Source: Solirubrobacter deserti (GTDB lineage: Bacteria > Actinomycetota > Thermoleophilia > Solirubrobacterales > Solirubrobacteraceae). From it: a stretch of 64,000 bases of DNA. Made by a program: the position numbers and the translations under genes. This document shows positions 41,558-49,755 of this stretch, piece by piece; position 1 is the first letter of the stretch, and each line of letters starts with the position of its first letter. The stretch covers positions 496,001 through 560,000 of the forward strand of contig NZ_QPKJ02000006.1 of assembly GCF_003344625.1 (NCBI RefSeq). The letters run 5' to 3'. The notes below the pieces were generated by a model, which was given only the letters and a program-made list of their open reading frames with translations, ran no database searches and was not told where the DNA came from.

Positions 41558-42850
41558 TCAGCGGTCGCCGAGCAGGCGGTCGGGGTCATGGGCGGCGCGG
41601 ACCCGCTGCAGGCGCTCGCGAGACGCGGCGGGCACGGCCGCGTCGCCCCGTCCGGCGAAGGTGAGCAGGGTGTCGCGGTCGGCGGCAGGACCGAGCGTGT
41701 CGATCGCCGCGAACGTGTCGCGCAGGGCGAGTTCGTGCGCGCGGGTGGCCGGCACGCCGGAGGCGAAGACCAGCGCCTCGGCGTCCAGCCCGCCCCCCGC
41801 GCCCGGGTGCTCGGGACGGCGCAGCGCCCCGCCGAGATGCCGCAGCTCGAGCGTGGTGACCCGCGGGTCGGCGAGCGCGACGAGCGTGTCGATCGTGCCG
41901 GCGGTGAGCGAGCCGAGCAGGCGCGAGTGGCTGCGGGCGGGCAGTGGGTCGACCGGATCGCCGGCGATCTGCCCCAGCGCGGCCGCCGGCACCCGGCCGA
42001 CGTGATCGATCTCCGGAGCGAGCGCGCGCAGCGGCGCCAGCGCGGCTTCGCCGTCTTCGCCGATGTCGGCCAGCGTGAGCTGGACCAGCGCGCGACCGCG
42101 CAGCGCGTCGGGCAGGCCCGGCAGCGGCGGGAAGTGCATCAGCCGCAGCGACGAGGTGAGCGTCTCCGGCACGGTTCCGACCCACTCGCGGTAGGCGTGA
42201 GCGACCTCCGTCGCACGCGTCATGGGCCACCACAGCGCGCCCGCATAGGCCTCGCGCACGGCGAGCAGCTCGAGCTCGATCGCGGTCACGATCACGCCCA
42301 CGCCACCACCGCCGCGGAGCGCCCAGAACAGGTCCGGCTCGCGGTCGCGGTCGACCTGGGCCCGCTCACCGTCGGCGGTGACGACCTCGAACGAGCGCAC
42401 GTGCTCGGACGCGAGGCCGTGCCGGCGCGCGAACCACCCGAGCCCGCCGCCGAGCACGTAGCCCGCGACTCCGACCCCGGCCGAGAAGCCGTGCAGGCCG
42501 GTGAGCCCGTGCGGCGTGACCGCGGTCAGCACGTCGCACCAGCGCGCGCCCGCGCCGACGCGCGCGGTCCGCGCGCGCGGGTCGACGGTGACGTCGTTCA
42601 TCTGGCCGGTGCGCAGCAGGAGCGCGTGGTGCAGCGGCCCGAGGGCGGCGGCGCCGTGGCCCGTACTCTGCGCGACGACGCGCAACCCGTGGGTGCGGGC
42701 GAAGCGGACGGCGTCGATCACGTCCGCGACGTCCGCGGGCCGTGCGATCGACGCGGGACGCTGGTCGGCGAGCAGATGCCAGGGGGTGCGGGCCGTGTCC
42801 CAGCCCGCGTCCCCGGGGCTGAGAAAGTCGATTGCCGTGTGCGTGGTCAT
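41558..42850 (-). CDS. FAD-linked oxidoreductase, BBE/6-hydroxynicotine oxidase type
   Basis: Flavoprotein oxidase of 430 residues. The FAD-binding PCMH domain occupies the first 200 residues: RPADVADVIDAVRFARTHGL, then VVAQSTGHGAAAL, where His65 is positioned for a covalent flavin bond, and GVAGYVLGGGLGWFARRHGL. The C-terminus ends in a short BBE-like tail (RVRAAHDPDRLLGDR). Start ATG 42850 is chosen because the sequence before it (through the operator) is noncoding. The substrate may be an alcohol, amine or natural product. Co-transcribed with an MFS exporter. Confidence 0.9.
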   Translation of the reverse strand: MTTHTAIDFLSPGDAGWDTARTPWHLLADQRPASIARPADVADVIDAVRFARTHGLRVVAQSTGHGAAALGPLHHALLLRTGQMNDVTVDPRARTARVGAGARWCDVLTAVTPHGLTGLHGFSAGVGVAGYVLGGGLGWFARRHGLASEHVRSFEVVTADGERAQVDRDREPDLFWALRGGGGVGVIVTAIELELLAVREAYAGALWWPMTRATEVAHAYREWVGTVPETLTSSLRLMHFPPLPGLPDALRGRALVQLTLADIGEDGEAALAPLRALAPEIDHVGRVPAAALGQIAGDPVDPLPARSHSRLLGSLTAGTIDTLVALADPRVTTLELRHLGGALRRPEHPGAGGGLDAEALVFASGVPATRAHELALRDTFAAIDTLGPAADRDTLLTFAGRGDAAVPAASRERLQRVRAAHDPDRLLGDR

Positions 42851-42886
42851 GCCGCGCAGCGTGCGCGCTGTCGGGCTGCGAGTCGT

Positions 42887-42972
42887 CAGTACGGCGCTAC
42901 TGCGCTTTGCCGCGGGGGTACGCAGCCGCCCGATTACGTAGGGCGGCGGGCGAATGCAGTACCGCGCTACTG
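42887..42972. promoter_or_regulatory. CAGTA-palindrome operator region B (divergent)
   Basis: CAGTACGGCGCTACTG (42887-42902) and CAGTACCGCGCTACTG (42957-42972), centres 70 bp apart, with TACGTAG between (42935). The left copy is centred 44.5 bp before the oxidase ATG and the right copy 43.5 bp before the ligase ATG. If transcripts are leaderless, these are class II activator positions. Confidence 0.75.
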
Positions 42973-43007
42973 ACGACCACGGGAGCCCGACGGTCGATCG
43001 TGACGGC

Positions 43008-44225
43008 ATGACCACCACCCTCAGCGAGGCCCCAGTCCGCAGCGCCGTCGAGACGGCGCCGCGCGAGGCGCTCCATGAACTGCAGCTGCGGCGGCTGCGG
43101 ACGGCACTGGCCCGTCGTGAACTCGTCGAACACGTTGAGACGCTCGAGGACGTGTGCCGGCTGCCCTTTACCGTCAAGGCGGACCTGCGCGCGAGCTACC
43201 CGCTCGGCATGATGACCGTCGCCGGCCCCGAGCTGGTGCGGCTGCACTCCTCGACCGGGACCAGCGGGCGCCCGACGCTGGTGGGCCACACCCGCGCCGA
43301 CCTGGACGTGTGGGCCGAGCTCATGGCCCGCACGCTGGCGTGCGCCGGCGTGCGGCCCGGGATGGTGGTGCACAACGCGTACCCCTACGGCCTGACGACC
43401 GGCGGGTTCGGCTTCCAGCAGGGCGCCGAGCGGCTCGGCGCGACCGTCGTGCCGGCCGCGGGCGCGTCGCTGGAGCAGCAGGCGGCGCTGATCCGCGATC
43501 TCGGGGCGCAGGTGCTGTGCTGTCCGCCGTCCTTCGCCGTCCAGCTCGCCGGCGTGCTCGACGAGACGCCGCTCGAGATCGGCCTGTTCGGCGGCGAGAT
43601 GTGGACGCCCGTCCTGGGCGAGCGGATCGAGTCGGCGCTGGGCCTGAAGGCGCTCAACACGTACGGCCTGAGCGAGGTCATCGGCCCGGGTGTCGCGTCC
43701 GAGTGCCACCTCGGCTGCGGGATGCACGTCAACGAGGACCACTTCCTGGTCGAGGTCGTCGATCCCGGCACGCTGCAGCCGGTTCCCGCGGGCGAGCTCG
43801 GCGAGCTGGTGATCACCACGCTCACGCGCGAGGCGATGCCGCTGATCCGCTACCGGACCGGCGATCTCACGTCGCTCATCGACGAGCCGTGCGCCTGTGG
43901 CCGCACCACGGCCCGCCTGCGCCCGCTGCTGGGCCGCATCGCCGACGTGCTGCAGCTCCGCGGCGTCGCCGTGTACCCGTCGCAGATCGAGCAGGCACTG
44001 CTCGCCCAACCGGGCCTCGCGCCCATCTACCAGCTGGTCGCCGGCGACGACGACGCCTTCGCGCGTTGCGAGCCGCTCGACGCGTCGGCCGACCGGCCGG
44101 CCCTGGCCGAGCGGGTGCGCGCCGCGCTGCTCGACCGGTACGGACTCGACCTTCCCATCGTGATCGAACCGCCGGGCGCGCTCCCCCGCACCGCCGGCAA
44201 AGCCGTTCGCGTCATCCGTCTCTGA
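43008..44225 (+). CDS. PaaK-like adenylate-forming ligase (phenylacetate-CoA ligase family)
   Basis: AMP-forming acid-CoA ligase of 405 residues. The ATP-binding loop is HSSTGTSGRPTLVGHT, followed by YPYGLTTGGFGFQQGAERLG, YGLSEVIGPGVASEC, where Tyr and Glu contact the adenylate, LIRYRTGDLTSL, and the four-residue Cys pattern CACGRTTARL typical of PaaK. The C-terminal domain carries PRTAGKAVRV, with the catalytic Lys region. Start ATG 43008 lies 35 bp from the operator in region B, in the leader GATCGTGACGGCATG that also precedes the gene at 49756. It probably activates an aromatic or other carboxylic acid. Confidence 0.88.
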   Translation: MTTTLSEAPVRSAVETAPREALHELQLRRLRTALARRELVEHVETLEDVCRLPFTVKADLRASYPLGMMTVAGPELVRLHSSTGTSGRPTLVGHTRADLDVWAELMARTLACAGVRPGMVVHNAYPYGLTTGGFGFQQGAERLGATVVPAAGASLEQQAALIRDLGAQVLCCPPSFAVQLAGVLDETPLEIGLFGGEMWTPVLGERIESALGLKALNTYGLSEVIGPGVASECHLGCGMHVNEDHFLVEVVDPGTLQPVPAGELGELVITTLTREAMPLIRYRTGDLTSLIDEPCACGRTTARLRPLLGRIADVLQLRGVAVYPSQIEQALLAQPGLAPIYQLVAGDDDAFARCEPLDASADRPALAERVRAALLDRYGLDLPIVIEPPGALPRTAGKAVRVIRL

Positions 44226-44248
44226 ACCCCCTCCCCAAGGAGTCTCCC

Positions 44249-44743
44249 ATGCACCGCAAGATCCTCGGCGGCGTGGCCGCCACCGCCGCCGCGCTGGCGA
44301 TCGCCGCCCCGGCACACGCGCAGGAAGTCATCCCGCCCGCCCAGCCGTCGACACCCACGCCCAGCGTCTCGCCGGCCCAGCCGGCCGCGCCGGCCGCCAC
44401 GATCGGCTTCGGCAGCCACTGCTCCGTCGCGCGCAGCCGCCACGGCTACACCTACGCGGTCTGCTCGGTCCAGGCCGCCAACGTGCCCGCCGGCCAGACC
44501 GCGACCCTCAGCTACAGCTCCAACCTGCGCGCGTTCAAGCCGCGCACGAACGGCACCTGGAGCGGCACCACCGGCACGATCTCGCTGTCCAACGACAGCG
44601 TGTCCGGGAGCCCGAGCAACGTGACGACCAACGTCAAGCTCGCCTTCAAGGGCAAGACCGTCGCGCAGGTCCGCAAGGAGCTCGTCATCGCCGCCACCGG
44701 CAGCAGCGGCGCCGGGATCGTCCAGCCGATCGCGGGCGGCTGA
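44249..44743 (+). CDS. small secreted protein, paralogue of the one at 57197
   Basis: Protein of 164 residues with a signal peptide (ILGGVAATAAALAIAAPAHA), a Pro/Ser/Thr linker (PPAQPSTPTPSVSPAQPAAP) and a beta-rich domain with two Cys (HCSVARSRHGYTYAVCSV). Motifs YSSNLRAFKPR, GTTGTISLSND and LAFKGKTVAQVRKEL recur in the secreted protein at 57197 as YKSNLKTFKPH, STTGTITAGN and LAFPGKSVAQVKKDL. AAGGAG precedes the start. Unknown function, extracellular. Confidence 0.85.
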   Translation: MHRKILGGVAATAAALAIAAPAHAQEVIPPAQPSTPTPSVSPAQPAAPAATIGFGSHCSVARSRHGYTYAVCSVQAANVPAGQTATLSYSSNLRAFKPRTNGTWSGTTGTISLSNDSVSGSPSNVTTNVKLAFKGKTVAQVRKELVIAATGSSGAGIVQPIAGG

Positions 44744-44747
44744 CGGC

Positions 44748-45494
44748 ATGCGGTCGCCGATCGTCTCGATGGTCGCCGTCGACCCGTTCGGCGACCGCCT
44801 GCATCCCGGTCCGGGCGCGGCGTTCGTCGTGCTCACGGCCTTCCTGATCTCGTTCCTGGCCATCCGCACGAGCGCGCGCATGACGCGCAGCGTGCGCTGG
44901 TGGCCGGGCGGGATCGAGACCCGCGGCGTGCACGTCCATCACCTCGTGTGGGGGATCGGGCTGATGCTGCTGTCGGGCTTTCTCGCCTTCGCCGCCCCGC
45001 TGCAGGCGCCGTGGTGGCATCTCGTCGCGATCGGCTTCGGCGTCGGCGCCGGCTTCACGCTGGACGAGTTCGCCCTGTGGGTGCACCTCGACGACGTCTA
45101 CTGGGCCGAGCGCGGCCGCTCGTCCTTCGACGCCGTGCTGTGCTCGCTCGCGTTCGCCGCGCTGGTCGTGATCGGGACGCGCCCCTTCGGGCTCGACGAG
45201 CCGCTGTCGCTGTGGGGGACGATCGCGGTCGCGGGCGGCGTCGTCGGCCTGGCCGCCGTCGCGTTCGCCAAGGGCCGCGTGCTGCTCGGCGTGATCGGCC
45301 TCTTCATGCCGATCGCGGCGCTGATCGGAGCGCTGCGGCTTGCGCGCCCGGGCTCCCCGTGGGCGCTCTGGCGCTATGACGATGTCAAGCAAGCGCGGTC
45401 TGCGGCGCGCTTCGACGCCGCCCGTCCGCTCGAGCGCCTGCGCCGCCGCGCCGGCGATCTCGTCGCCGGCCGGCCTTCCGAGGTGCAGTCATGA
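44748..45494 (+). CDS. integral membrane protein, unknown function
   Basis: Protein of 248 residues with about six hydrophobic segments (AAFVVLTAFLISFLAI, VHHLVWGIGLMLLSGFLAF, HLVAIGFGVGAGFTLDEFAL, VLCSLAFAALVVIGT, TIAVAGGVVGLAAVAFA, VLLGVIGLFMPIAALIGAL). The polar motif VHVHHLVWG and DEFALWVHLDDVYW resemble small membrane proteins often linked to lysyl-phospholipid synthesis. The stop overlaps the start of the LysRS-MprF fusion (ATGA), so it is made with that enzyme and probably serves the same membrane modification, for example as a flippase-like partner. That role is inference. Confidence 0.82.
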   Translation: MRSPIVSMVAVDPFGDRLHPGPGAAFVVLTAFLISFLAIRTSARMTRSVRWWPGGIETRGVHVHHLVWGIGLMLLSGFLAFAAPLQAPWWHLVAIGFGVGAGFTLDEFALWVHLDDVYWAERGRSSFDAVLCSLAFAALVVIGTRPFGLDEPLSLWGTIAVAGGVVGLAAVAFAKGRVLLGVIGLFMPIAALIGALRLARPGSPWALWRYDDVKQARSAARFDAARPLERLRRRAGDLVAGRPSEVQS

Positions 45495-48304
45495 GCGCGC
45501 TGGAGACCCACTTCGACGAGCGCGAGCGCCGGCTCGCGAAGGTCGACGCGGTGCGTGCGCAGGGGACCGAGCCGTACCCACCGACGTTCGCGCGCGACCA
45601 CACCGCCGCCGACCTGCACGGGCGCTTCGCCGGCCTGGCGGCGGACGCCGACCCGGGCGTGTGCGTACGCGTCGCGGGCCGGCTGATGCTGATCCGCCGT
45701 CACGGCGGCCTGCTGTTCGGCACTCTCACCGACCAGAGCGGCAGCATCCAGGTGCTCGCCTCCCGTGAGGTCCTCGGCCACGCCTTCGACGCCGTCGAAG
45801 CGCTCGACCGCGGCGACTGGATCGGCGTCACCGGCACGGTGATGACCACGCACACGGGTGAGTTGACCGTCGCCGCGAGCGAGGTACGTCTGCTGTCGAA
45901 GGCGCTGCGCCCGCTGCCCGACAAGCACCGCGGGTTGGCCGACACCGAGGCGCGGCTGCGCGAGCGCCACCTCGACCTGATCGCCAACCCGTCCACGCGT
46001 CACACGTTCGACACCCGTTCCGCGGTGGTCGCCTCCGTGCGCTCGACGCTCACCGAGCGCGGCTTCACCGAGGTCGAGACGCCGGTGCTCGAACCGCACG
46101 CGGGCGGCGCCGCCGCGCGCCCGTTCGTGACCCATCACCACGCGCTCGACGCCGACATGTACCTGCGGATCGCGCTCGAGCTGCCGCTGAAGCGGCTCGT
46201 CGTGGGCGGGTTCGAACGGGTCTTCGAGCTCGGCCGGGTGTTCCGCAACGAAGGCCTCGACCCGTCGCACAACCCGGAGTTCACCCTGCTGGAGGCCTAC
46301 CAGGCGTTCGCCGACTATGGCGACATGATGGAGCTCGTCGAGACGATCGTCTCCCGCGCCGCGCTCGCGGCCACGGGCACGACGGTGCTCGCCTCGGGGG
46401 TCGACCTGGCGCCCCCGTGGCGGCGCGTGACGATGGCGTCGCTGATCGCCGAGCACGCCGGTGTGACCATGCATCCGTCGATGCCGCTCGAGGACGCGCG
46501 GGCGATCTGCGACCGGCTCGGTGTCGTCTACGAACGGGGTTGGGGCGCCGGCAAGCTCATGGCCGAGGTCTTCGAGGCCACCGCGGAGGCGTCGCTGATC
46601 GAGCCGACGTTCGTGCTCGACCATCCGCGTGAGATCTCGCCCCTGGCGCGCGCGCACCGCGACGACCCGTGGTTGACCGAACGCTTCGAGGCCTTCGTCG
46701 GCGGGCGTGAACTGGCGAACGCCTACAGCGAGCTCAACGACCCGGTCGACCAGCGCGAGCGCTTCGAGGCCGAGGGCTTCGTCGACGAGGCCTACGTGCG
46801 CGCGCTGGAGTACGGGCTGCCACCGACCGGCGGGCTCGGGATCGGCATCGACCGCCTGGTGATGCTGATCGCCGGTGTGTCGAGCATCCGCGAGGCCGTG
46901 CTGTTTCCCGCGCTGCGTCCCGAGCGGCCCGAGGCCGAAGCCCAGCCGGTCCCGCCGCCCGCCCACGTGCCCGAGACCGGGCCGGCCGTCCGGCGCCCGC
47001 GGCTCCCCCGCGCGCTCGGCGCAGCGACCGGTCTGGCGGGTGCCGGGCTCGTGGTCGAGCATGCGCTCGGCGACTTCCATCACGTCCCGACGGCGGTCAT
47101 CGGCCTGCTGGCGATCGTGTTGGCGCGCGGGCTGTGGGCGGGCCGCCGACGGGCATGGGCGGCGGCCACCGTCCTGTCCGGCGCGACCGCGCTGCTGCGG
47201 TTGGGCGAACCCGAGGTGCTGATCCCCGCGATCGCTCTGCTGCTGACGCTCGTCTGGCACCGTCAGGCGTTCCCGGTGCGGCGCCGCCGCCAGGAGCCGC
47301 CGGTCAGCGCGACCGACCGCGAGCGCGCGCGGAGCCTCGTGCTCGAGCACGGCACCGGCACGCTCGACTACTTCGCGCTGCGGCCCGACAAGCGCTGGTT
47401 CTTCACGCGCGAGGGCGACGCGATGCTCGCCTACCGCACGCTGGCCGGCCACGCCCTGGTCTCCGGCGATCCGATCGGCCCGCCGGACGCCCACGAGCGG
47501 CTGCTGCGCGAGTTCCTCGAGCACTGCCGCCGGCATGGCCTGCGCGCCGCCTTCCTCGGCGCCCGCGAGGCCGACCTCGCGCACTACGAGCGGTTCGGCC
47601 TGCACGCGAACTACCTCGGCGACGAGGCCGTGCTGCACTGCGACCGCTTCACGCTCGCCGAGGCGCACAAGAGCGTCCGGTCGGCGGTCACACGGGTCGG
47701 CCGCGAATGCACGTTCCGCGTCCTGCGCGAGACCGACGCGCCGGGCCAGCTGCGTGACGCGCTCAACGCCCTGCGCGAGCGCTGGCGGGACGGCTCCGAG
47801 GAACGCGGCTTCACGATGGAGCTGGGCGGCGGCGTGCGCGGCGAGGACCCCGAGCTGCTACTCGCGGTGGCCTTCGCCGAGGACGGCCGGCCGCTCGGGT
47901 TCCTGCGGCTGACGCCGTGCTACGGGAGCGAGCCCGGCTGGTCGCTCGACCTCATGCAGCACGATCCGGACGCCCCGAACGGCATGACGGAGTACCTGAT
48001 CGCGACGACGGCGCTCGAGCTGCGGTCCCGCGGCGACAAGCGTCTGTCGCTGAACTTCGCCACCTGGGGGCGGCTGTTCGAGCCCGAGGCCTCGCTCACG
48101 GTCGCCGAACGCGCACAGCGCAAGCTCGCCTCCGTGCTGAGCCCGTACTTCCAGATCCGCTCGCTGCGTGACTTCAACGCGAAGTTCGAGCCGGAGTGGG
48201 TTCCGCGGTCGATCATCGTCCAGGACGTCGAGGACCTGCCGGTCGTCGGGTTGCTTTACGCGCAGGTCGAGGGCTTCGTGCGGCTGCCCGGGCTCGGGCG
48301 GTGA
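45491..48304 (+). CDS. bifunctional lysyl-tRNA synthetase / phosphatidylglycerol lysyltransferase, reversed domain order
   Basis: Protein of 937 residues. Residues 1-495 are a class II LysRS: an OB-fold (VCVRVAGRLMLIRRHGGLLF), then RERHLDLIANP, GGAAARPFVTHHHALDADMY, motif 2 FRNEGLDPSHNPEFTLLEAY and motif 3 GGLGIGIDRLVML. Residues 510-595 hold hydrophobic segments, and 610-930 form the MprF/DUF2156 aminoacyl-phospholipid transferase domain (YFALRPDKRWFFTREGDAML, ALVSGDPIGPP, FNAKFEPEWVPRSI). Lysyl-tRNA made by the first half could be passed to phosphatidylglycerol, giving cationic lipid that protects from peptides and acid. In mycobacterial LysX the transferase comes first; here the order is the opposite. 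Confidence 0.9.
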   Translation: MSALETHFDERERRLAKVDAVRAQGTEPYPPTFARDHTAADLHGRFAGLAADADPGVCVRVAGRLMLIRRHGGLLFGTLTDQSGSIQVLASREVLGHAFDAVEALDRGDWIGVTGTVMTTHTGELTVAASEVRLLSKALRPLPDKHRGLADTEARLRERHLDLIANPSTRHTFDTRSAVVASVRSTLTERGFTEVETPVLEPHAGGAAARPFVTHHHALDADMYLRIALELPLKRLVVGGFERVFELGRVFRNEGLDPSHNPEFTLLEAYQAFADYGDMMELVETIVSRAALAATGTTVLASGVDLAPPWRRVTMASLIAEHAGVTMHPSMPLEDARAICDRLGVVYERGWGAGKLMAEVFEATAEASLIEPTFVLDHPREISPLARAHRDDPWLTERFEAFVGGRELANAYSELNDPVDQRERFEAEGFVDEAYVRALEYGLPPTGGLGIGIDRLVMLIAGVSSIREAVLFPALRPERPEAEAQPVPPPAHVPETGPAVRRPRLPRALGAATGLAGAGLVVEHALGDFHHVPTAVIGLLAIVLARGLWAGRRRAWAAATVLSGATALLRLGEPEVLIPAIALLLTLVWHRQAFPVRRRRQEPPVSATDRERARSLVLEHGTGTLDYFALRPDKRWFFTREGDAMLAYRTLAGHALVSGDPIGPPDAHERLLREFLEHCRRHGLRAAFLGAREADLAHYERFGLHANYLGDEAVLHCDRFTLAEAHKSVRSAVTRVGRECTFRVLRETDAPGQLRDALNALRERWRDGSEERGFTMELGGGVRGEDPELLLAVAFAEDGRPLGFLRLTPCYGSEPGWSLDLMQHDPDAPNGMTEYLIATTALELRSRGDKRLSLNFATWGRLFEPEASLTVAERAQRKLASVLSPYFQIRSLRDFNAKFEPEWVPRSIIVQDVEDLPVVGLLYAQVEGFVRLPGLGR

Positions 48305-48788
48305 CGGCGGCGCCGAGCACGACGGCGAGCGGGTGCTCGAGCCCGATCCAGCCGGAGGAGAGCGGCAGCAGCGCGAGCGTGCCGGCGATGCCGAGCACGC
48401 GCACGCGGCCGTTTACGGTCAGCAGCGCTCCGAAGCTTGCGCCGAGCACGCACGAGACGCCGTAGTCCGGCGTCGCCGCGGCGCGCTCGGCGCCGGCGAA
48501 GGCGATCAACGCGTAGGCGATCAGCGCCGACCCGACGTGCCCGACGAACGCCGCGCGCCACCACGCGCGCGCGCCGAGGCGGCCGACCACCAGCCCGGCG
48601 ACCGCTGCCGTGAGCGCGACCTGCGCGAGCGGCATGGGCCCTTGCGCGGCGAGCGCGCTCGTCAGCAGCAGCCAGATGCGCCCGCGGGCGATGGTCTCGG
48701 CGCTCGCGGGCGCGACGATCCCGACCGCGGCGGTGACGAAGTAGGCCGCGGCCAAGCCGGTCAACACGCTCGATCGCGAACTCCGCAT
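48213..48788 (-). CDS. rhomboid-like membrane protein
   Basis: Protein of 191 residues with about five hydrophobic segments (VLTGLAAAYFVTAAVGIVA, IWLLLTSALAAQG, AQVALTAAVAGLVVGRLG). The segment DYGVSCVLGASFGALL resembles the GxSxx-type helix of rhomboid-like proteins, but a full Ser-His catalytic pair is not certain. The basic C-terminus (RARAAARSPRPARKATRR) overlaps the 3' end of the LysRS-MprF gene by 92 bp on the other strand. The start overlaps the stop of the DMT transporter gene, making an operon. Confidence 0.7.
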   Translation of the reverse strand: MRSSRSSVLTGLAAAYFVTAAVGIVAPASAETIARGRIWLLLTSALAAQGPMPLAQVALTAAVAGLVVGRLGARAWWRAAFVGHVGSALIAYALIAFAGAERAAATPDYGVSCVLGASFGALLTVNGRVRVLGIAGTLALLPLSSGWIGLEHPLAVVLGAAVTARARAAARSPRPARKATRRPAGPRRPGR

Positions 48789-49561
48789 CACTCGGCGGCG
48801 TGACGGGCGAGGGCCGTGAGGCCGGCGAGGGCGAGCAGCAGGCCGGCGAGCGTGACCGCAAGCGCAAGCGGGCGTGTGTGCAGGCGCTCGCCGAATGCGA
48901 CCACGCCGATGATGAGGCTCGTCAGCGCGTCGAGCGCCATCTGCGCGGCCAGCGCCGTGCCCAGTGAGCCGGCGCGGAGCGACGCCTGCGAGCGGTCCAG
49001 GGCGACGGCACCCACGAGGATCAGCGCGAGCACGTGCCAGTCGATCAGCGCGGCGATCACGCCCTCGTCGAGGCGCCCGACGACCACCTTCGTCAGCGCC
49101 GCGCTCAGGCCGAACAACACGCCGGTCGCGCACCCGAGCGCGACCGGCCCGCGCCGGCACAGCGCACACACCGCTGCGCAGGCGGCGAAGGTCGCCGCCC
49201 ATGCCGCAGGGCCCGCGTCGGCCTGGCCGCCGGCCGGGTCCGCCACGGTCACGAACAGCGCCAGGCCGGCGCCGACGGCGAGCGCCGCGGCGACCTCGAC
49301 GCGCTGCAGCCGCCGGCCCTCGAGCGGCAGGGCGAACACGAGTGTCGCGACCAGCAACGGCTGGACGACGGCGAGCCGCCCCGCGGCCAGCGCCGCGGCT
49401 TGCGCGGCATAGCCGGCGATGTCGGCGGCGATCCCGGCCAGCCAGGGCGGCCGCCGGACCAGGGCGAGCCACGACGACCCCTCGACGGCGACACGCCGCT
49501 GGAGCGCGGAGCCGAGTGCGAAGAGCAGCGCGGCCGCGAGCGCGAACGCGACCGACATCAC
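48788..49561 (-). CDS. DMT superfamily (EamA-like) transporter
   Basis: Integral membrane protein of 257 residues with about nine to ten short hydrophobic helices, the first opening VAFALAAALLFALGSALQRR and others including LAVVQPLLVATLVFALPLE, the family's helix-3 motif, VALGCATGVLFGLSAALTKV and LAVTLAGLLLALAGLTALA. Family members export metabolites or amino acids; no substrate can be fixed. It is divergent from the hydrolase-like gene across operator region C. It has a second ATG directly after the first. Confidence 0.85.
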   Translation of the reverse strand: MMSVAFALAAALLFALGSALQRRVAVEGSSWLALVRRPPWLAGIAADIAGYAAQAAALAAGRLAVVQPLLVATLVFALPLEGRRLQRVEVAAALAVGAGLALFVTVADPAGGQADAGPAAWAATFAACAAVCALCRRGPVALGCATGVLFGLSAALTKVVVGRLDEGVIAALIDWHVLALILVGAVALDRSQASLRAGSLGTALAAQMALDALTSLIIGVVAFGERLHTRPLALAVTLAGLLLALAGLTALARHAAE

Positions 49562-49655
49562 CGGGTGGGCGTTGCGGTGAGGGGAACGGGCGCGGAGATC
49601 GCGATGCGATTCAAAAGCATGGCCGCAGCGTCCTCGCGCGACGCGCGCGCGTCGT

Positions 49656-49720
49656 CAGTAGCGCGCTACGGCATCGCGAGCCGTGCGTACGTAGCCGCGA
49701 AATGCAGTAGTCGACTACTG
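49656..49720. promoter_or_regulatory. CAGTA-palindrome operator region C (divergent)
   Basis: CAGTAGCGCGCTACG (49656-49670) and the perfect palindrome CAGTAGTCGACTACTG (49705-49720), with GCGTACGTAGCC between (49685-49696). The right copy ends 35 bp before ATG 49756, the same spacing as in region B, and the leader GATCGTGACGGCATG is shared. Confidence 0.78.
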
Positions 49721-49755
49721 ACGCCGTGCGGGCGCTCCGCAGCGATCGTGACGGC

